A stretch of DNA of 38,065 nucleotides from Saccoglossus kowalevskii. Its lineage: Eukaryota; Hemichordata; Enteropneusta; Harrimaniidae. The position numbers were made by a program, and so were the translations under genes. The DNA is taken from contig NW_003131859.1 in assembly GCF_000003605.2 (NCBI RefSeq), positions 10,597-48,661 on the forward strand, read 5' to 3'. This document shows, piece after piece, positions 24,719-36,203 of the stretch. Numbering within the stretch: the stretch's first letter is position 1; each line of letters begins with the position of its first letter. The notes beneath the pieces are model-generated. The model ran no database searches. It worked only from the letters and a program-made list of their open reading frames with translations, and was not told the origin of the DNA.

Positions 24719-26096
24719 CAATAACGACAGATCGATGGGTATTACACGTAGAATTATTCTAAATAATAACAATAATATGCTTCATCTTATATTTTGGGAA
24801 ACTTTTGAGTTGGAAATCGTCGAATTTAAAGAATAGTGATGTCAAGGGTGAAAATGATTTTTGTAAATATTAAAAAAAAAAGTGAACGCATAGAACAAAT
24901 TATACATGGCACGTCGTTACTTTATGTAAATTAGTTAACAAATCAGAGAGGTATTGTAGTAAATAACAGTAGTAGCAAGTCACTGTGTATAAAACTCTAT
25001 GCAATATGCCAAAAGGCTTGAGTGAACATTTCGCGTTTTTATGCACTTATTTTTAGAATCGAAGCATTGTAATTCGCCAGTTCTTAAATGTTGTGTTTTA
25101 CAATTAGCGCGTTTACAACTCGTTTCTGCGTGTCACTGTACATCGGCGCAAAAGAAGAAAGGCGTAAAGAGGCTAAGAAATTGCTTCAAAACCCCTCAGG
25201 GTAACAACATCAGCGTACCTATTACGTAACATTAACGAGGGCGTAACAAACTAATGTGGGCACAAGATGGGGTTTTGACGCCATCACTCGGTGATCATTC
25301 GAATCGGGTTTAGGGGGCATTTTAGTGACATATTCAACTTATATGTTTATCTTATTTCAAAATCTTTTAATTTTCAGACAAGGTTGTTATATAAACCTTT
25401 ACACAGTTGGCGAACGTCAGCTTTACTCTGGGCATATCGTATTGTGGCATGAAGAGCTGTCAACTAATGCCAATCGAAAATATAAAATACAGAAATATAC
25501 ACTGAACCAGCCCCCCCCCCCACATTCACACCTCTGTAATAACGCTGATATATACGTGATATGATATCCTTATCTTTTTAATTAGCATGTAATTTCTTCT
25601 AGAGAATACATGGTAAACATTTGATATGTAATACATTTATTGAAAAATTACGGGAATTGTTTCAGACATAATCTGTTAACAGTTTGTTTTGTGACGTAAT
25701 TTACAGTTGTAAATTTCGATCATAAAATATGATACAACACCCCAAGTCACCGATTAAACTACGGGAATGCGAGCAACATTAATAACCTCGTTTTTTGAAG
25801 TCTCATATCATAAAAGATGCAACTGGTGTGATATGCCATCGAGATTTTTTTTTGTAGACACACGAGTTGAGAGCAGTATTCCTTCAAAGCAGATAACACA
25901 ATGCAGTGAGGTAATCAGCCGCGCCAATGCACTGGATAAACCTAACATTGATAAGTTGGTTATGAAACAATCTTAGTCATATATAGATTTTGTAATTTGG
26001 TAAACTGATATTCCCATTTTATGGAAGAGTGAAAAAAACTACATTTTTGTTTGTCGTTCAAGCCACCTCTACAATAATCACATCCATTTTTTTTTC

Positions 26097-26229
26097 TTAA
26101 AGGGCGGCAGTCGTCGTGCCGCGTCCTGTTCGATATGAGACTCACAGCGACGCTTACAACGCGTGTGAAATACATTGTTTATTTACATGAAATTCGAACA
26201 CGCGCTGCGCGACGACCACCGCGCTTCAA
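26097..26229 (+). mobile_element. MITE family A, full-length copy, 133 bp
   Basis: The left end is TTAA followed by AGGGCGGCAGTCGTCG. The right end is CGACGACCACCGCGCTT followed by CAA, so one base of the right TTAA has changed. The interior matches the other copies with few substitutions. It is in the same orientation as the 18540, 21257 and 24619 copies. Confidence 0.85.
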
Positions 26230-26318
26230 CGACCGGCCTTGCCAGTAGTCAGCAATCTATCTATCTCTACTGATTTGAGGATTCCATTTTGAATGCCTCC
26301 AAATCAGTTCTATCCGAT

Positions 26319-26364
26319 GGCATATAGCATATAGTAGGCATATAATAGGCATATAGTAGGCAAT
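26319..26364. repeat. Short tandem repeat, 11 bp unit GGCATATAGTA
   Basis: About four imperfect units GGCATATAGTA/GGCATATAATA precede CAATAACAATGG. It is a local slippage product with no coding meaning. Confidence 0.8.
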
Positions 26365-27715
26365 AACAATGGCGCTTTATCGATAACATAAAAGAAAAAA
26401 GCTATCGATACAGAGCCGTTGCTCGAAAAATCTAGCTATTTTGAAAAGTTACTTAACACAACAATTACCAAATATAGTTTACTATATATCATATTTATCA
26501 CTTCGATTAGTGTTTAGTGATTAACGTTTCTAGAAATACCAACGCAAATGAATAAGTCTCCGACAAAAACAGGCTCAATGTTTGTCTAGGTTTTCATGAC
26601 GTCAAGAGAAAAGTTGAACTTTTATCGCCCATAAAACTAATTTCACGAGAAAAATAAAATGAAATATTTCATCATCCAGGGTTTGAATATAATTTAAAAA
26701 CGAGTGATTGGTCTGTGAATTGTTTTGGACGCAGCGTATAAGATATATCTTAACTAACCATATAGTTGATTTTTTTTTAAATACTAAACGAAACAAGGTC
26801 AGCGACTACCATTTCTCACTGATAGCGACAATAATGTTGTTTTGGTCCAAGCACGTCGCCACATTCAGTTGAGAAAAACGTTTTAATATCGTGATGGATG
26901 ACACGGTGGTCGTAAGAAAACGTTGGAATCGGTTTGATTTAGACGTCAATCTATCATGATTGTGTTTTTGTTCTTGTTTGTTGTTTGCGATTGGACTAAA
27001 TTCTAAACGACGAACTACTGTACAACCAAACACCGTTGACGAATTGAACGACTTTCTAACTGTTTTATTTTCGTAGACACAGTCCTAATACGATCTGACA
27101 TATATTCGACTATCTGAATCTGTTAGGCTTTAACAAAGTACCACATCTTGTTGCATTTCTGTCAGAGGAATTGTTTTTGAAGAGATTAGCTGTTCAGTGC
27201 GTAAGCTATAAACATTCCCCACTGCTATATATTCGACCTGAGTTTAATCTGAATACGCAATTGAAAATAGTTCCTCATAAAAATGACGCACATAGTCATA
27301 GGACCATTATTTGTGCCGAGAATTTTTTTTTTTCAGCCGAGAACTAAACAAATGCGAGGAGTGGTCACACAATGCAGAATGTTACATTTCGACATGCAGG
27401 CATATTTTAGGGCAAATCTGTCTATAATTAATGCGGAGTTTTTAAATCACTGTCATTTTTTTAGAAAAATGTCATTTTTTTTAGAAAAAATGAAAATAAT
27501 AGGTATAACATTAGAATCGGTTCCAATGGACTGCATAGAAAGCGCATTTCGTTGAAAAAACGCCCGTCAAAATAATGTCTTGACACCGTGACGAATACTT
27601 GGTATAAGACACTGCATATAATTTTTAGCACCACATTTTTGAGATATTGAGATAAAGAAAATGATGGTAAAATGCCCTAAAACAGACAAAATTCTTTTTT
27701 TATTCTGTACATCGA

Positions 27716-27739
27716 TTTTTTTTTTTTTTTTTTTTTTTT
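27716..27739. repeat. Poly(T) tract
   Basis: A run of 24 T residues, giving a lysine run in the minus-strand frame at 27567-27794, which is therefore rejected as a gene. Confidence 0.9.
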
Positions 27740-30393
27740 GGTGTACGGTGTCATTTTGATTTGATTTTCTTAATTTTGTAACATAAAATGTCACATAAAT
27801 ATGTAAATGTAAACAAAATTACATTACTTTTAAGCTTTTAGAATCATTCTACCTCAATATACAAACAAACAGTTGCTGTTAAATTCAGCGTAGTGTCATC
27901 ATGTCATTCATTACAACAAGCATGCTCCCGGCGATAGACGGCATCGAAGCATTTCGCAAATGAAAACACTTGCGCGTCAGTATGAACCAAGAAAATGCTA
28001 AACACCAACGGTTTGTGCACTACTGACAAACAAACTACAGCACAGGCCTTATTAAATATATCAGAAATAATAATTCAAATTTTTTTAGTTTTGTTTGGAA
28101 AAACTCGCTCGTTAAGAAGAGTGTAGGCAGTGATTGCACGACGTTATCGGGATCTGACCGGGGAGTCATGACTTCTACAAAGAAATACAGTAAGAGTGGC
28201 TCGTTATATGACTGTCTGCTGAAGCCCATATCGCCCGTCGTTAATCCGGGTCGGCTCCTTTCAACGTTTGTGTAAACTCGGTGCGATGAAACGAGCTCTC
28301 ACCGTGCTCCATTCACGGCAGTTAAAATTTAAAGCCGGTCCCCGGTGAGGGTTCTCTGTTACGTCACATGCGTTGATATTTGCAGGGAGGGCACCGAACC
28401 GCTGAGAACAGGGAGAGGTCCTTGGCAGATGATTGTTTCAGGACGGGGAAAAAACTGTGTTGAATTCCACTCTCCGATCATTTGCACTACAACTGTCACA
28501 AAATATCTATGTTCAAGAATCAACTTTCGGAAAACACAAAACGTGGTAAAATGTTTATTTTTTTTTATTTCGACCATCCCGAGCACTCACGAAACCAGGG
28601 ATCTTCAAGAATTATACATACTATTTTGTGAATTGGAATACAGATTTTTCATCAGTCTCAGAAATTATTCCCAACTTGAGATGTTTGACATGAGTATTTT
28701 TTTTTTTAATTGTTTTGAATAAAAGTGAAATAGTAATTTGCTGCAACATGCGCCGGAAAGTATAGGTGAGTGACCTGAAATCGAGTGTGTAAGAAAAATA
28801 CGCGGAGACAGGCAACTATACTGAAGTAAAATCATCGAAATTTCGTGCATCTTGGAGAATCTGTTTATTAAAACAACATTAATTGCTTTCTCCATTGCCC
28901 GTCATTGCCCAAATAGCGATAGAACCATACAAATCATCGTGAAAGCGACACATTTTGTGATGTAAGTTTCGCCCCGCATGGCACTGAGGGATTGATCCAC
29001 TCTTACTCAGTGTCTTGAACAGTACCCGGCGAAAACACTGCCTATATACACCATTGTTGGTAGTTGTTATCGTAGCACGGACTATCATTTACTAATATCT
29101 GGCACAAACATAAAAATTAATCACGAGATGTTAGTTATAATCCACCTGAAATCGCCAGATTTGTGTTAGTGCACATTGACGGGGGCTTTCCCCCAATGCG
29201 ACACGAGCGTGTAGGCGTTCCGTGGAAGCACTGTCAACGAAAATGTTCGTAAATTCAATTCACAAAAAGTGCAATCGTAATGATTTAAATAATCGTCGTT
29301 CTATGCAAGTTTTCAATTAAACCAATCTTTTATATCGATGTTAAATGTTGGATATTGGATTGGATGTTTGGTTTATTTTGATGTCAACAGCTAACTATGC
29401 TATTCGCGCCACTGTTACATCTACGATTACTGGCAGTACAGAATTGTATATTAACATAATATCGACAATAACAGTCTGCATTATTTTCTCGGGCGTGACC
29501 GCCGTAAATACACCAGTATATCGCCGTATACTAAGCCCCTATTATGATGAAACACGGACTGTATTTCAAATTATCAAATTTTTACCATAAACCTTATAGA
29601 ATATCCGCGGAAATCCACTTATATATACAAACAAAAAAACGGAATTACTCAGATACTTCGTATGAGGGTACTTCGACGTATTTCGGCAAAATTGCATTTT
29701 TTTTGTATTATTAATAATAATAATAATAAAACTGTTTGTGTAGCGAAGAAATCGTGATGGCGTCCGGGTGTGGATACCCTGGGTGGCTCGCTCACTGGGC
29801 GTAACAGCGCCTTCTCATGAGTGGCCTTGTGTTGGTGAAGCCGTGATAAAAAGCACCGCCGAGGCACATAAAAATTCTCAGGTCATTGTGCGTTGCCGAC
29901 ACCAATTCAACCCAGTCATGTAAAACATTATTATTATTATTTTGATGTTCAATTCTAAGATATCTGAAAAATTAAATATTATATTTGTTTTCCTGTACAT
30001 AATCATTTGTCTCGAATTTTAATGAATCGACGAATTTCGCTCTCAAAATTGCCAATTGCAGCGTGTAGTTCTATGCCCCCACCTGACCCGAGGCATGTCA
30101 GTTATTGGCTGTCACGATTTGAGTTTTATTTATAAACGACTACTATATGCCTCGTTCAATCTTTGGCCTTCCCCCCAAAAAAGTCCCTGAAAGGTCTGCG
30201 TAGACAGAGAGCTGTGTGATAGAAAGTGGCCGAATATTTCCTGTTTTCTCCCTGCGGTTAATTAAATATCGTAAAAGGTAACGACGTACGCTTTTCATGT
30301 ACGGGGTTCTCTGGACACCAAAAACATCAATTACAACGCATGCGTACTCTCGGTGTGAAATATGATGAATGGGAAAGTGTATGTCAACGTCAA

Positions 30394-30711
30394 CCAATCA
30401 ACGACCCGCAGGAATGATGATTACTCAACCCCGCCCGTATATTGGCTGTTCGACCACTGCACTTCGTACGTCATAAGTGCGCAGGCGGTGCGCAAAAAAA
30501 ATGACACCATAAAAATTCCCAACCTTTACTTGCCAGAAACTATAAATACCCAGGTTACCGGGCCGAGATTAAAGGTTTGTCGATTTTGCCGCGTTTCTTT
30601 TTAACTGTGCTGTAGTGGGGTGGTTTAAGGAGACGCACATTGTATCGGCAAACATATCACATCGTTGAGAAAGGAGTGCTGTACGACCGAAACGTAAAGA
30701 CACCTGTGACC
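30394..30711 (+). promoter_or_regulatory. Promoter and 5' leader of Hox gene 2, TATA box at 30541-30548
   Basis: TATAAATA at 30541 stands 171 bp before the start codon, predicting transcription from about 30570 and a leader near 140 nt with no upstream ATG. Upstream lie CCAAT at 30394, its complement ATTGG at 30441, a CRE-like TACGTCAT at 30467 and CCATAAAA at 30507. The last is a sequence type preferred by Cdx and posterior Hox proteins, so input from Cdx or self-regulation is possible. All motif functions are inferred. Confidence 0.55.
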
Positions 30712-31114
30712 ATGCATGCGAGTATACAGAGGGACTCCTGTACCGACTGGTTCGTCGATCCGAAAAACAGTATGGACAGATATAGCTCGCTCCTCCGCGA
30801 GAAGCAGACGGCAACCGACAACTATCTAAGCAACGCCATGGCGAGCAGCAACGCGGTGACATCGGACCAGGGAAGCGTTTTCCCGTGCAGATACCCCCAG
30901 TACTATAACAACATGGACACAACGAACGCAAACTACAATGACACTTTGCCTAGCTGGAATTCGTATGATTTTAACCAAAGTCGGCAATGTCTGAACACTT
31001 TTCAATCGCCGCCGATTTTTAACGGTGGAGGAGCGATATCACAACACACATACGGTATTAACCCGACAAATTATGGAGCCCATCCAGCATCCAACTACAC
31101 GGGGAACGTACCAG
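30712..31114 (+). CDS. hox11/13: Posterior Hox gene 2 (Hox11/13 type), coding exon 1
   Basis: It encodes residues 1-134 and the first base of codon 135 of a 228-residue homeodomain protein. The frame is open back to TAG at 30613, but the first ATG in it is at 30712 in context GACCATGC (A at -3), nearly the same context as the other Hox gene, so I start there; the upstream open part would need a TTG start. Conserved blocks are CRYPQYYNNMD at residues 59-69, SWNSYDFNQSRQ at 81-92, and Asn/Tyr-rich sequence after. CR at 59-60 falls at the same residue numbers as in gene 1. There are no alanine or histidine runs. The donor is CCAG|GTAAGA, phase 1. It looks like a tandem paralogue of the upstream gene; b versus c is undecided. 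Confidence 0.93.
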
Positions 31115-33266
31115 GTAAGACGGCACAATAAATCACATATTATTCTGTAATGTAGCGATTCCAGTTTGAGAAGAAACATTCTGATCGCAATTTAGACACG
31201 AAGTAAACATTATTATTAGTGTTATGTGCATACTGATTTTGCATCAACGGAAGGAACCACTAATATTCGGAGCTCCCAACTTACCGGTCTGTCGCCGTCA
31301 AGAAACGAATCGTCTCAAATACTAGGAGTTACATTTAATAGTTTAAATTATTTATGAACAGAAAACACACACACTATTTTCTGTAATTCAAAATGTACGT
31401 CACCCTGGTGAAAAGTTGCTTCACAGGAAGCAGCTAAGACATAATGGAAATCCTATGTTCACGAAAGCAAGAAGCGAATCATTGGGGCCCGCACTGTACG
31501 CGTATTAATAAAATAAAACTCTGATCACACACGGGTCATCATGACCGCTAGCCCTAACGATATCAAGCCAATCCATGATCCGTCGAAAGCCAATGTCGAG
31601 TCATATTTGTAGCGGAGTAAATCAAACGATCGCAGCAACGGTTCATCGTACAGTAAAATAACCACAACCTTGGGCGAGTCATTGCAACCATTCCTCGGCT
31701 GTGTGGCATGTACGTGTGGGGACATAGTCTTGTTGTTTAACTCTCCCAACCATAAAAACATCACGGGTATTAGTAGCACTACTCGAGGTTTCAAATGCCA
31801 TATTCCGGTGATTAATAGATAAGGCATACGGCGTCCGTTTTCATATTCATATACATGAGAGAGAATTCACTGATAGATCTATATACAACCCAGAATTCCA
31901 AAATATAATTTAAACGAGTATAACTCCATAAAGCGAATTTTATAGTTTGCGATCCCGTTTCATTCGTACCCGTTCAATTTGGAGTGCAACGACCGCTTGG
32001 CGACGAAGCACACCGTTAAATACGCAGCAAATATATAATAAAATACAACCGGCTACTACTGCGCAAAATCCTGTCTTGTCGTCATATTCTGCTTGTTTAC
32101 GTGTATTAGACCCTTTCGCCGAAACTGCTATGAAAATTCGAAAGAAAACATCGCACTACCACCTACTTCATGCAAGTATAAAACCGATATTTAGTCGCTT
32201 TCGAGAGATGCCTCAGTTTTATTAGATGCAGTGACCTTAGCAATCTTCTCGGTGCCCGTCTGTTTATTTGCATTCTATAACACTTTCTAATGGCGGCATC
32301 TTTCATTTCTTCATTTGTTTTTATGGCTCGTAAAATTTTAAGACCCTTTTTGTCGGCACGGTAGCTCAAAGAGACAGAGGCACGTAAAGTCTGTAGGGGG
32401 GTTGTGTCCTGGGCGACCAACGAGATGACACATCAGACCCCGTCAAGTAATTACTACCGGACTCAAATCCACGCGTTTTTGTAATATCATGGCCGCTTCC
32501 AAGGGCATGGGATTGGTTTCACATACTACAAAATGAGATTCAGTTTTTGCTGGAAATCCTTGTAGTATAAGAACTAAATGGAAATGTTTTGTCCATAGAA
32601 AATATAAATCAGAAATCTTATGTATCACAGAAACTATTGGAGATTATGGCTCTCTCTATTTCCTTTCCGCACATTTTTTTTTCCTACTATGCTATTCGTA
32701 TTTAAAATGGCGGACGTCAATTTTTTATGACGTCACGTAGTCATAACACTGCGGTCATTGACATTTACAATAACGATAGTATATCCCCATTAGACCTACT
32801 TTTTACTACCCGATTCATCATTAAATTCCACTCACGTAAAATTATTATTGTTTAGCGAGTATGTAATTCCTCAAAAAATGCTACTCCATTTTGAACACAT
32901 TGAAATTACTTTGTTTTTTTATTTTAGGATATGCATGATTTCTATCAATTCTTCAAAGTTTCAGCAAATTTTCATATTTCAAAAGAATATTGAATTTGAT
33001 ATCAAGATACACATATGAAAACAGAAATATAATTAATTTTAATTTAATTAAGTTAAAAATTGGCTTCAGTATGTGCGTCGATCATATTGTTGATACAAAG
33101 CCTACGATGGTTTACTCGTGAATCTCGGCTGTCCGCTAGCTATGTAAGACAATATCTGATTCGCTACTTAACATCAACAGATACCCGACAAACCAATCAG
33201 GGGAAGGCTTTATGCCAATTACTGACTGACTGACTTAATATATTCTATCTTCTTGTTTTGTTACAG
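31115..33266 (+). other. Intron of Hox gene 2, 2.15 kb, phase 1
   Basis: It runs from GTAAGA at 31115 to the acceptor TTGTTACAG ending at 33266. Splicing creates a split glycine codon G|GT, the same phase and residue as in gene 1, so the intron position is ancestral to the pair. No MITE of family A or B is present, unlike gene 1. It contains YY1-like ATGGCGG sites (32290, 32707) and TGACGTCA at 32728. No other gene is supported. Confidence 0.9.
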
Positions 33267-33550
33267 GTGTCACTGACGTGTCGAATTGCAGTTGGCTGAC
33301 AACATTCACCACGACACCCCGGCGAACCAAACGGAAACCCTACACCAAAATGCAAATATTCGAGTTAGAACAAGCCTTTCAAAACAACATGTACCTTACA
33401 AGAGAGCGACGAACGAAGCTATCGCAACAACTCAGTTTGTCAGAGAGACAAATAAAAATATGGTTCCAAAACAGGCGAATGAAATTGAAGAAGATGACTG
33501 AACGAGAGAAACTTGAAGAAAAAGAATTGCGAGAGCATCAGGCGCTTTGA
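33267..33550 (+). CDS. hox11/13: Posterior Hox gene 2 (Hox11/13 type), homeodomain exon 2
   Basis: The exon carries the homeodomain at residues 153-212 (33320-33499) and a short tail. The domain starts [12 protein letters not shown] and helix 3 is [16 protein letters not shown], identical to that of gene 1 (Ile47, Gln50, Asn51, Met54). Twelve of 60 residues differ between the two domains, at positions 6, 9, 11, 18, 19, 22, 29, 32, 33, 37, 39 and 41, mostly conservative. [11 protein letters not shown] precedes the domain with Trp144 nine residues ahead, as in gene 1. The tail [18 protein letters not shown] is charged and lacks polyglutamine; TGA is at 33548. Expected role: nuclear DNA-binding regulator of posterior identity, probably with target sites overlapping those of its neighbour. 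Family is certain; exact paralogue name is not. Confidence 0.96.
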
Positions 33551-34514
33551 AAACAGACAGCGTCAGACAATCAGACTTACCATATTCCAAAATGGCGGAT
33601 GTATCTGAGGTGTCATTTTATAAAGAATATACTGTTGAAAACGGACAATATCTGACTCTATCAACAAGTGCCCAGAACGGGACTGACACTTTGAGCTCCG
33701 TCATAAAAAAAAAAGTTCGAAGTAGACGTTTCCATAACTCTCGCGAAAATATTTGTAAATACAAATTAACCATTTATGTAATTTACCAGCAATTCTGTGT
33801 TTCTATTTAAATTATTTAAAATATTCAAGTATAAGTACTGTTCACTACAACTGTAGTTTATTAGACAATAATGACCGCTACATGTATCAGGGAATCAGAA
33901 CAGGTCATTCGCGTTACGGAATCCCGCGAGATATCACCATTCACACACGAGAGCAGACAGTGACGTTATTGCATCCATCCTTTGTTTCCGTAACTGACTC
34001 GCCATAATAATACCTCGAACTTTTTCACATTTTCAATTGAAGCTTCTTTTTTAATGTTTTCGTTATTATTTATCAGTATTTTTTGTTAAGATCTACGACC
34101 ATTCGGAGATGGTGATTTTTCGTTTTAGGTAAAAAAAAAAAAAAAAAGCAATTAGCAAACGCATTGAGCGTAGCTGTGTTGATGTCACGTGCTCATATTT
34201 GTCCATTCAGAAAAGTCCCCACGTGACTCGGAAATATATATCAATGACGTACTGCGCCAATCATTTTACCCTAATTCAAAATTGGACTGCATTCGCATAC
34301 CTGGAAAAGGATCACGTGACCGTGTTATTCCTGATCGCAGTGTCATGTTTTTTTGTTGTTTTTTCTTGTTTTTACGTAGCGACCATGTTAGCGCCCTCAA
34401 CGTGTATACCTCGTTATTTTCATTCATAGACATTGTTAAAGAATTTTAGCGTTGTACTACTATGACCTTTTTTATTTACTGTAAAGAATTTGAGAGATAC
34501 ATTTTATTAATAAA
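33551..34514 (+). other. Probable 3' UTR of Hox gene 2, AATAAA at 34509
   Basis: The AATAAA at 34509-34514 with a GT-rich stretch about 40 bp later (GTCCGGTGAGTG) is a reasonable polyadenylation site, giving a 3' UTR of about 960 nt. CACGTG occurs at 34186, 34220 and 34313. An out-of-frame ORF starting at an ATGGCGG site (33591-33810, 72 codons) is present but unsupported as a gene. Confidence 0.35.
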
Positions 34515-34695
34515 ATTATAAGACATTTGTACATTTCTAGTCCGGTGAGTGTAATTGTCGCTCGTTGCCACGGGGGCTGAAACAAAACATACTGCGTATT
34601 AAAAGTGCGCAGTGATGTTTACATAAATGTCGATACCCGCTGTGCCATTTCAAGCAGATATAGGCACCCTTTTACAAACGTAGGCTGGTGCTCTG

Positions 34696-34832
34696 TGACG
34701 TCATTTCTGTGACGTCATTTGTTTATATTTTGGGCTTCACCCATGCACGCCCTATCAAGGCACGGATCTTCACTAGCTTGGGCCTCACAAGTTTACCGGT
34801 AACACGTCACGCCGCCGGTAATACGTCACGTG
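34696..34832. promoter_or_regulatory. Tandem CRE sites and a repeated CCGGTAAYACGTCACG element
   Basis: Two perfect TGACGTCA palindromes lie 14 bp apart at 34696 and 34710, inside a duplicated TGTGACGTCATTT unit. A second duplication, CCGGTAACACGTCACG and CCGGTAATACGTCACG, sits at 34796 and 34815 (period 19) and ends in CACGTG at 34827. Such spacing suits CREB/ATF-type bZIP dimers. Function is inferred from motif identity only. Confidence 0.5.
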
Positions 34833-35864
34833 TGTTGACAGGCATGACATCGTAACTTGTACTCTACAATTTGAGAAGTCTTTAAAATGGCGCCCTCTAT
34901 GGTACCTTCGACACCATTTGTAATCGAATTGAGGTCACGGTAAAATCAAACATTTTTTCTCGAGGGAGAAGCATTAGCGTATTTCCAAGGCTTTCCTTTA
35001 ATGTTTGGCAATGTTTGATTTGTTGTGGACATCCATATTTCCTACTACAAATTTTTATCATATTATTTTTAGTGTTTTTTTTTTTTCGATTAACTTAATT
35101 TGTCTGTCATGTCATGAAAAACGTGAGACAATACGAGAGAGAGTTCCGTCCACTAGTCCTATATATACCAATGCCAGTCACCTAGTAACAGACAAATGCT
35201 GGCGTTATCCGCATCCCTTATACAATCCAAAGCGCGCCGTGACCAATAATATACCAAGCAAGAACGTCGCCGCCAGTGAGTAGCGATTTGATTGATCAAC
35301 GCCCCTAAATTTGGTTTATTAAGTTGACCAATGAACAGAGATGTCACAGTTGTTAGTTTGGTTTTTAAATATCATTCTTCCGTACTTTTTGAAATGATGG
35401 CAGGTATGTAGGATCAATAAACTTTCAGTGTTCAAACGCATAGCCAACCCAAACTCCGAAAAAAAAAATAACTGAGTGAATGAAGTTTCGAGTCCGCGTT
35501 ACCACAGAAACTTGCGCGCTCTGGTTTAAACACGTCCCAAATATCTCTACGTAAGGTTATTTCTAGCTCTCGCAATCTGTTCGTAGGTTACCCTGGTTCC
35601 GTCGAACTATCAAACGTTTACGCGGCACCCCCACCTCTTTAATATCAAGAACAATCTTACCAGCTATTTGGAGTTCATGAATACAGAAACTCAAACAATA
35701 CTCCACCAATGACTGAAAAAGATGCATTGAAACAATTATATTTACTCTTACATCGATTGGACGACAGAGGGCGCTGCATGAGTAAAATACAAATACGGAA
35801 GACTATTTTAGTTTACATAATTGATCAATTTGGGCATCATTGAGAATACTTTAAACATATTGTA

Positions 35865-36203
35865 TCCTTAGGAGCGGATCGAGCTACGTCACAGAACGCT
35901 CCGTGTTGCTAAGGCGCGCACCACTGTACCATGTATTTCTATGGGCTCTGCGAGAACTGTTGTGGAACGCCGGTAGAAGAGCCGGTGAAAACAGTTAGTC
36001 AAGGAAACAGCACAAACTCAACATTGAAGTAATCATGAACAACCGAATGTATATATGATGCACATACAGGGGGTAATCTTGTTACACTGTTCAGTAGAGT
36101 CTCAATAACCATCCCAAAGTACAGTTTTCTGCGAGTTTCGGCCTTTGTTTTCTCCGTGATGGTTGCCAGACGGTGAAAATACCCGGATGCCCGTCCCGAG
36201 GAC
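35865..36203 (+). mobile_element. Non-autonomous repeat family C, copy 1, about 335 bp
   Basis: It matches 36827-37140 in the same orientation over nearly its whole length. Shared blocks include GTTGCTA, GCGCACC, ATTTCTATGGGCTCTG, CACAAACTCAAC, TAATCTTGTTACACTGTTCA and ACCATCCCAAAGTAC. Its left end, TCCTTAGGAGCGGA, matches the complement of the right end of copy 2 (TCCTCGGGGGCGGA), suggesting terminal inverted repeats of about 14 bp. It has no coding capacity and is probably a MITE. Confidence 0.7.

Larger units (their letters stand above)
22405..30393. other. Intergenic region between the two Hox genes, no firm gene
   Basis: Apart from the listed repeats this 8 kb shows no coding exon I can defend. 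It contains one MITE B and two MITE A copies, several ATGGCGG/YY1-like sites (23209, 23314, 23610), a TGACGTCA at 26597, homopolymers and small direct repeats. Long-looking frames at 28345-28722 and 29345-29590 lack proper starts or similarity. Regulatory elements for either Hox gene would be expected here, but conservation data are needed to see them. Confidence 0.5.

Noticed and set aside
28345-28722. 125-codon + strand frame between the Hox genes
   Set aside because: Starts at GTG, no similarity, hydrophobic composition typical of AT-rich random sequence.
19963-30393. A Hox-cluster microRNA between the two genes
   Set aside because: No mature sequence resembling mir-10 or mir-196 was noticed; in hemichordates mir-10 lies between hox4 and hox5.
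30640-30711. Amino-terminal extension of Hox gene 2 from 30640
   Set aside because: It would need a TTG start; the first in-frame ATG is 30712, in good context and aligned with the start of gene 1.
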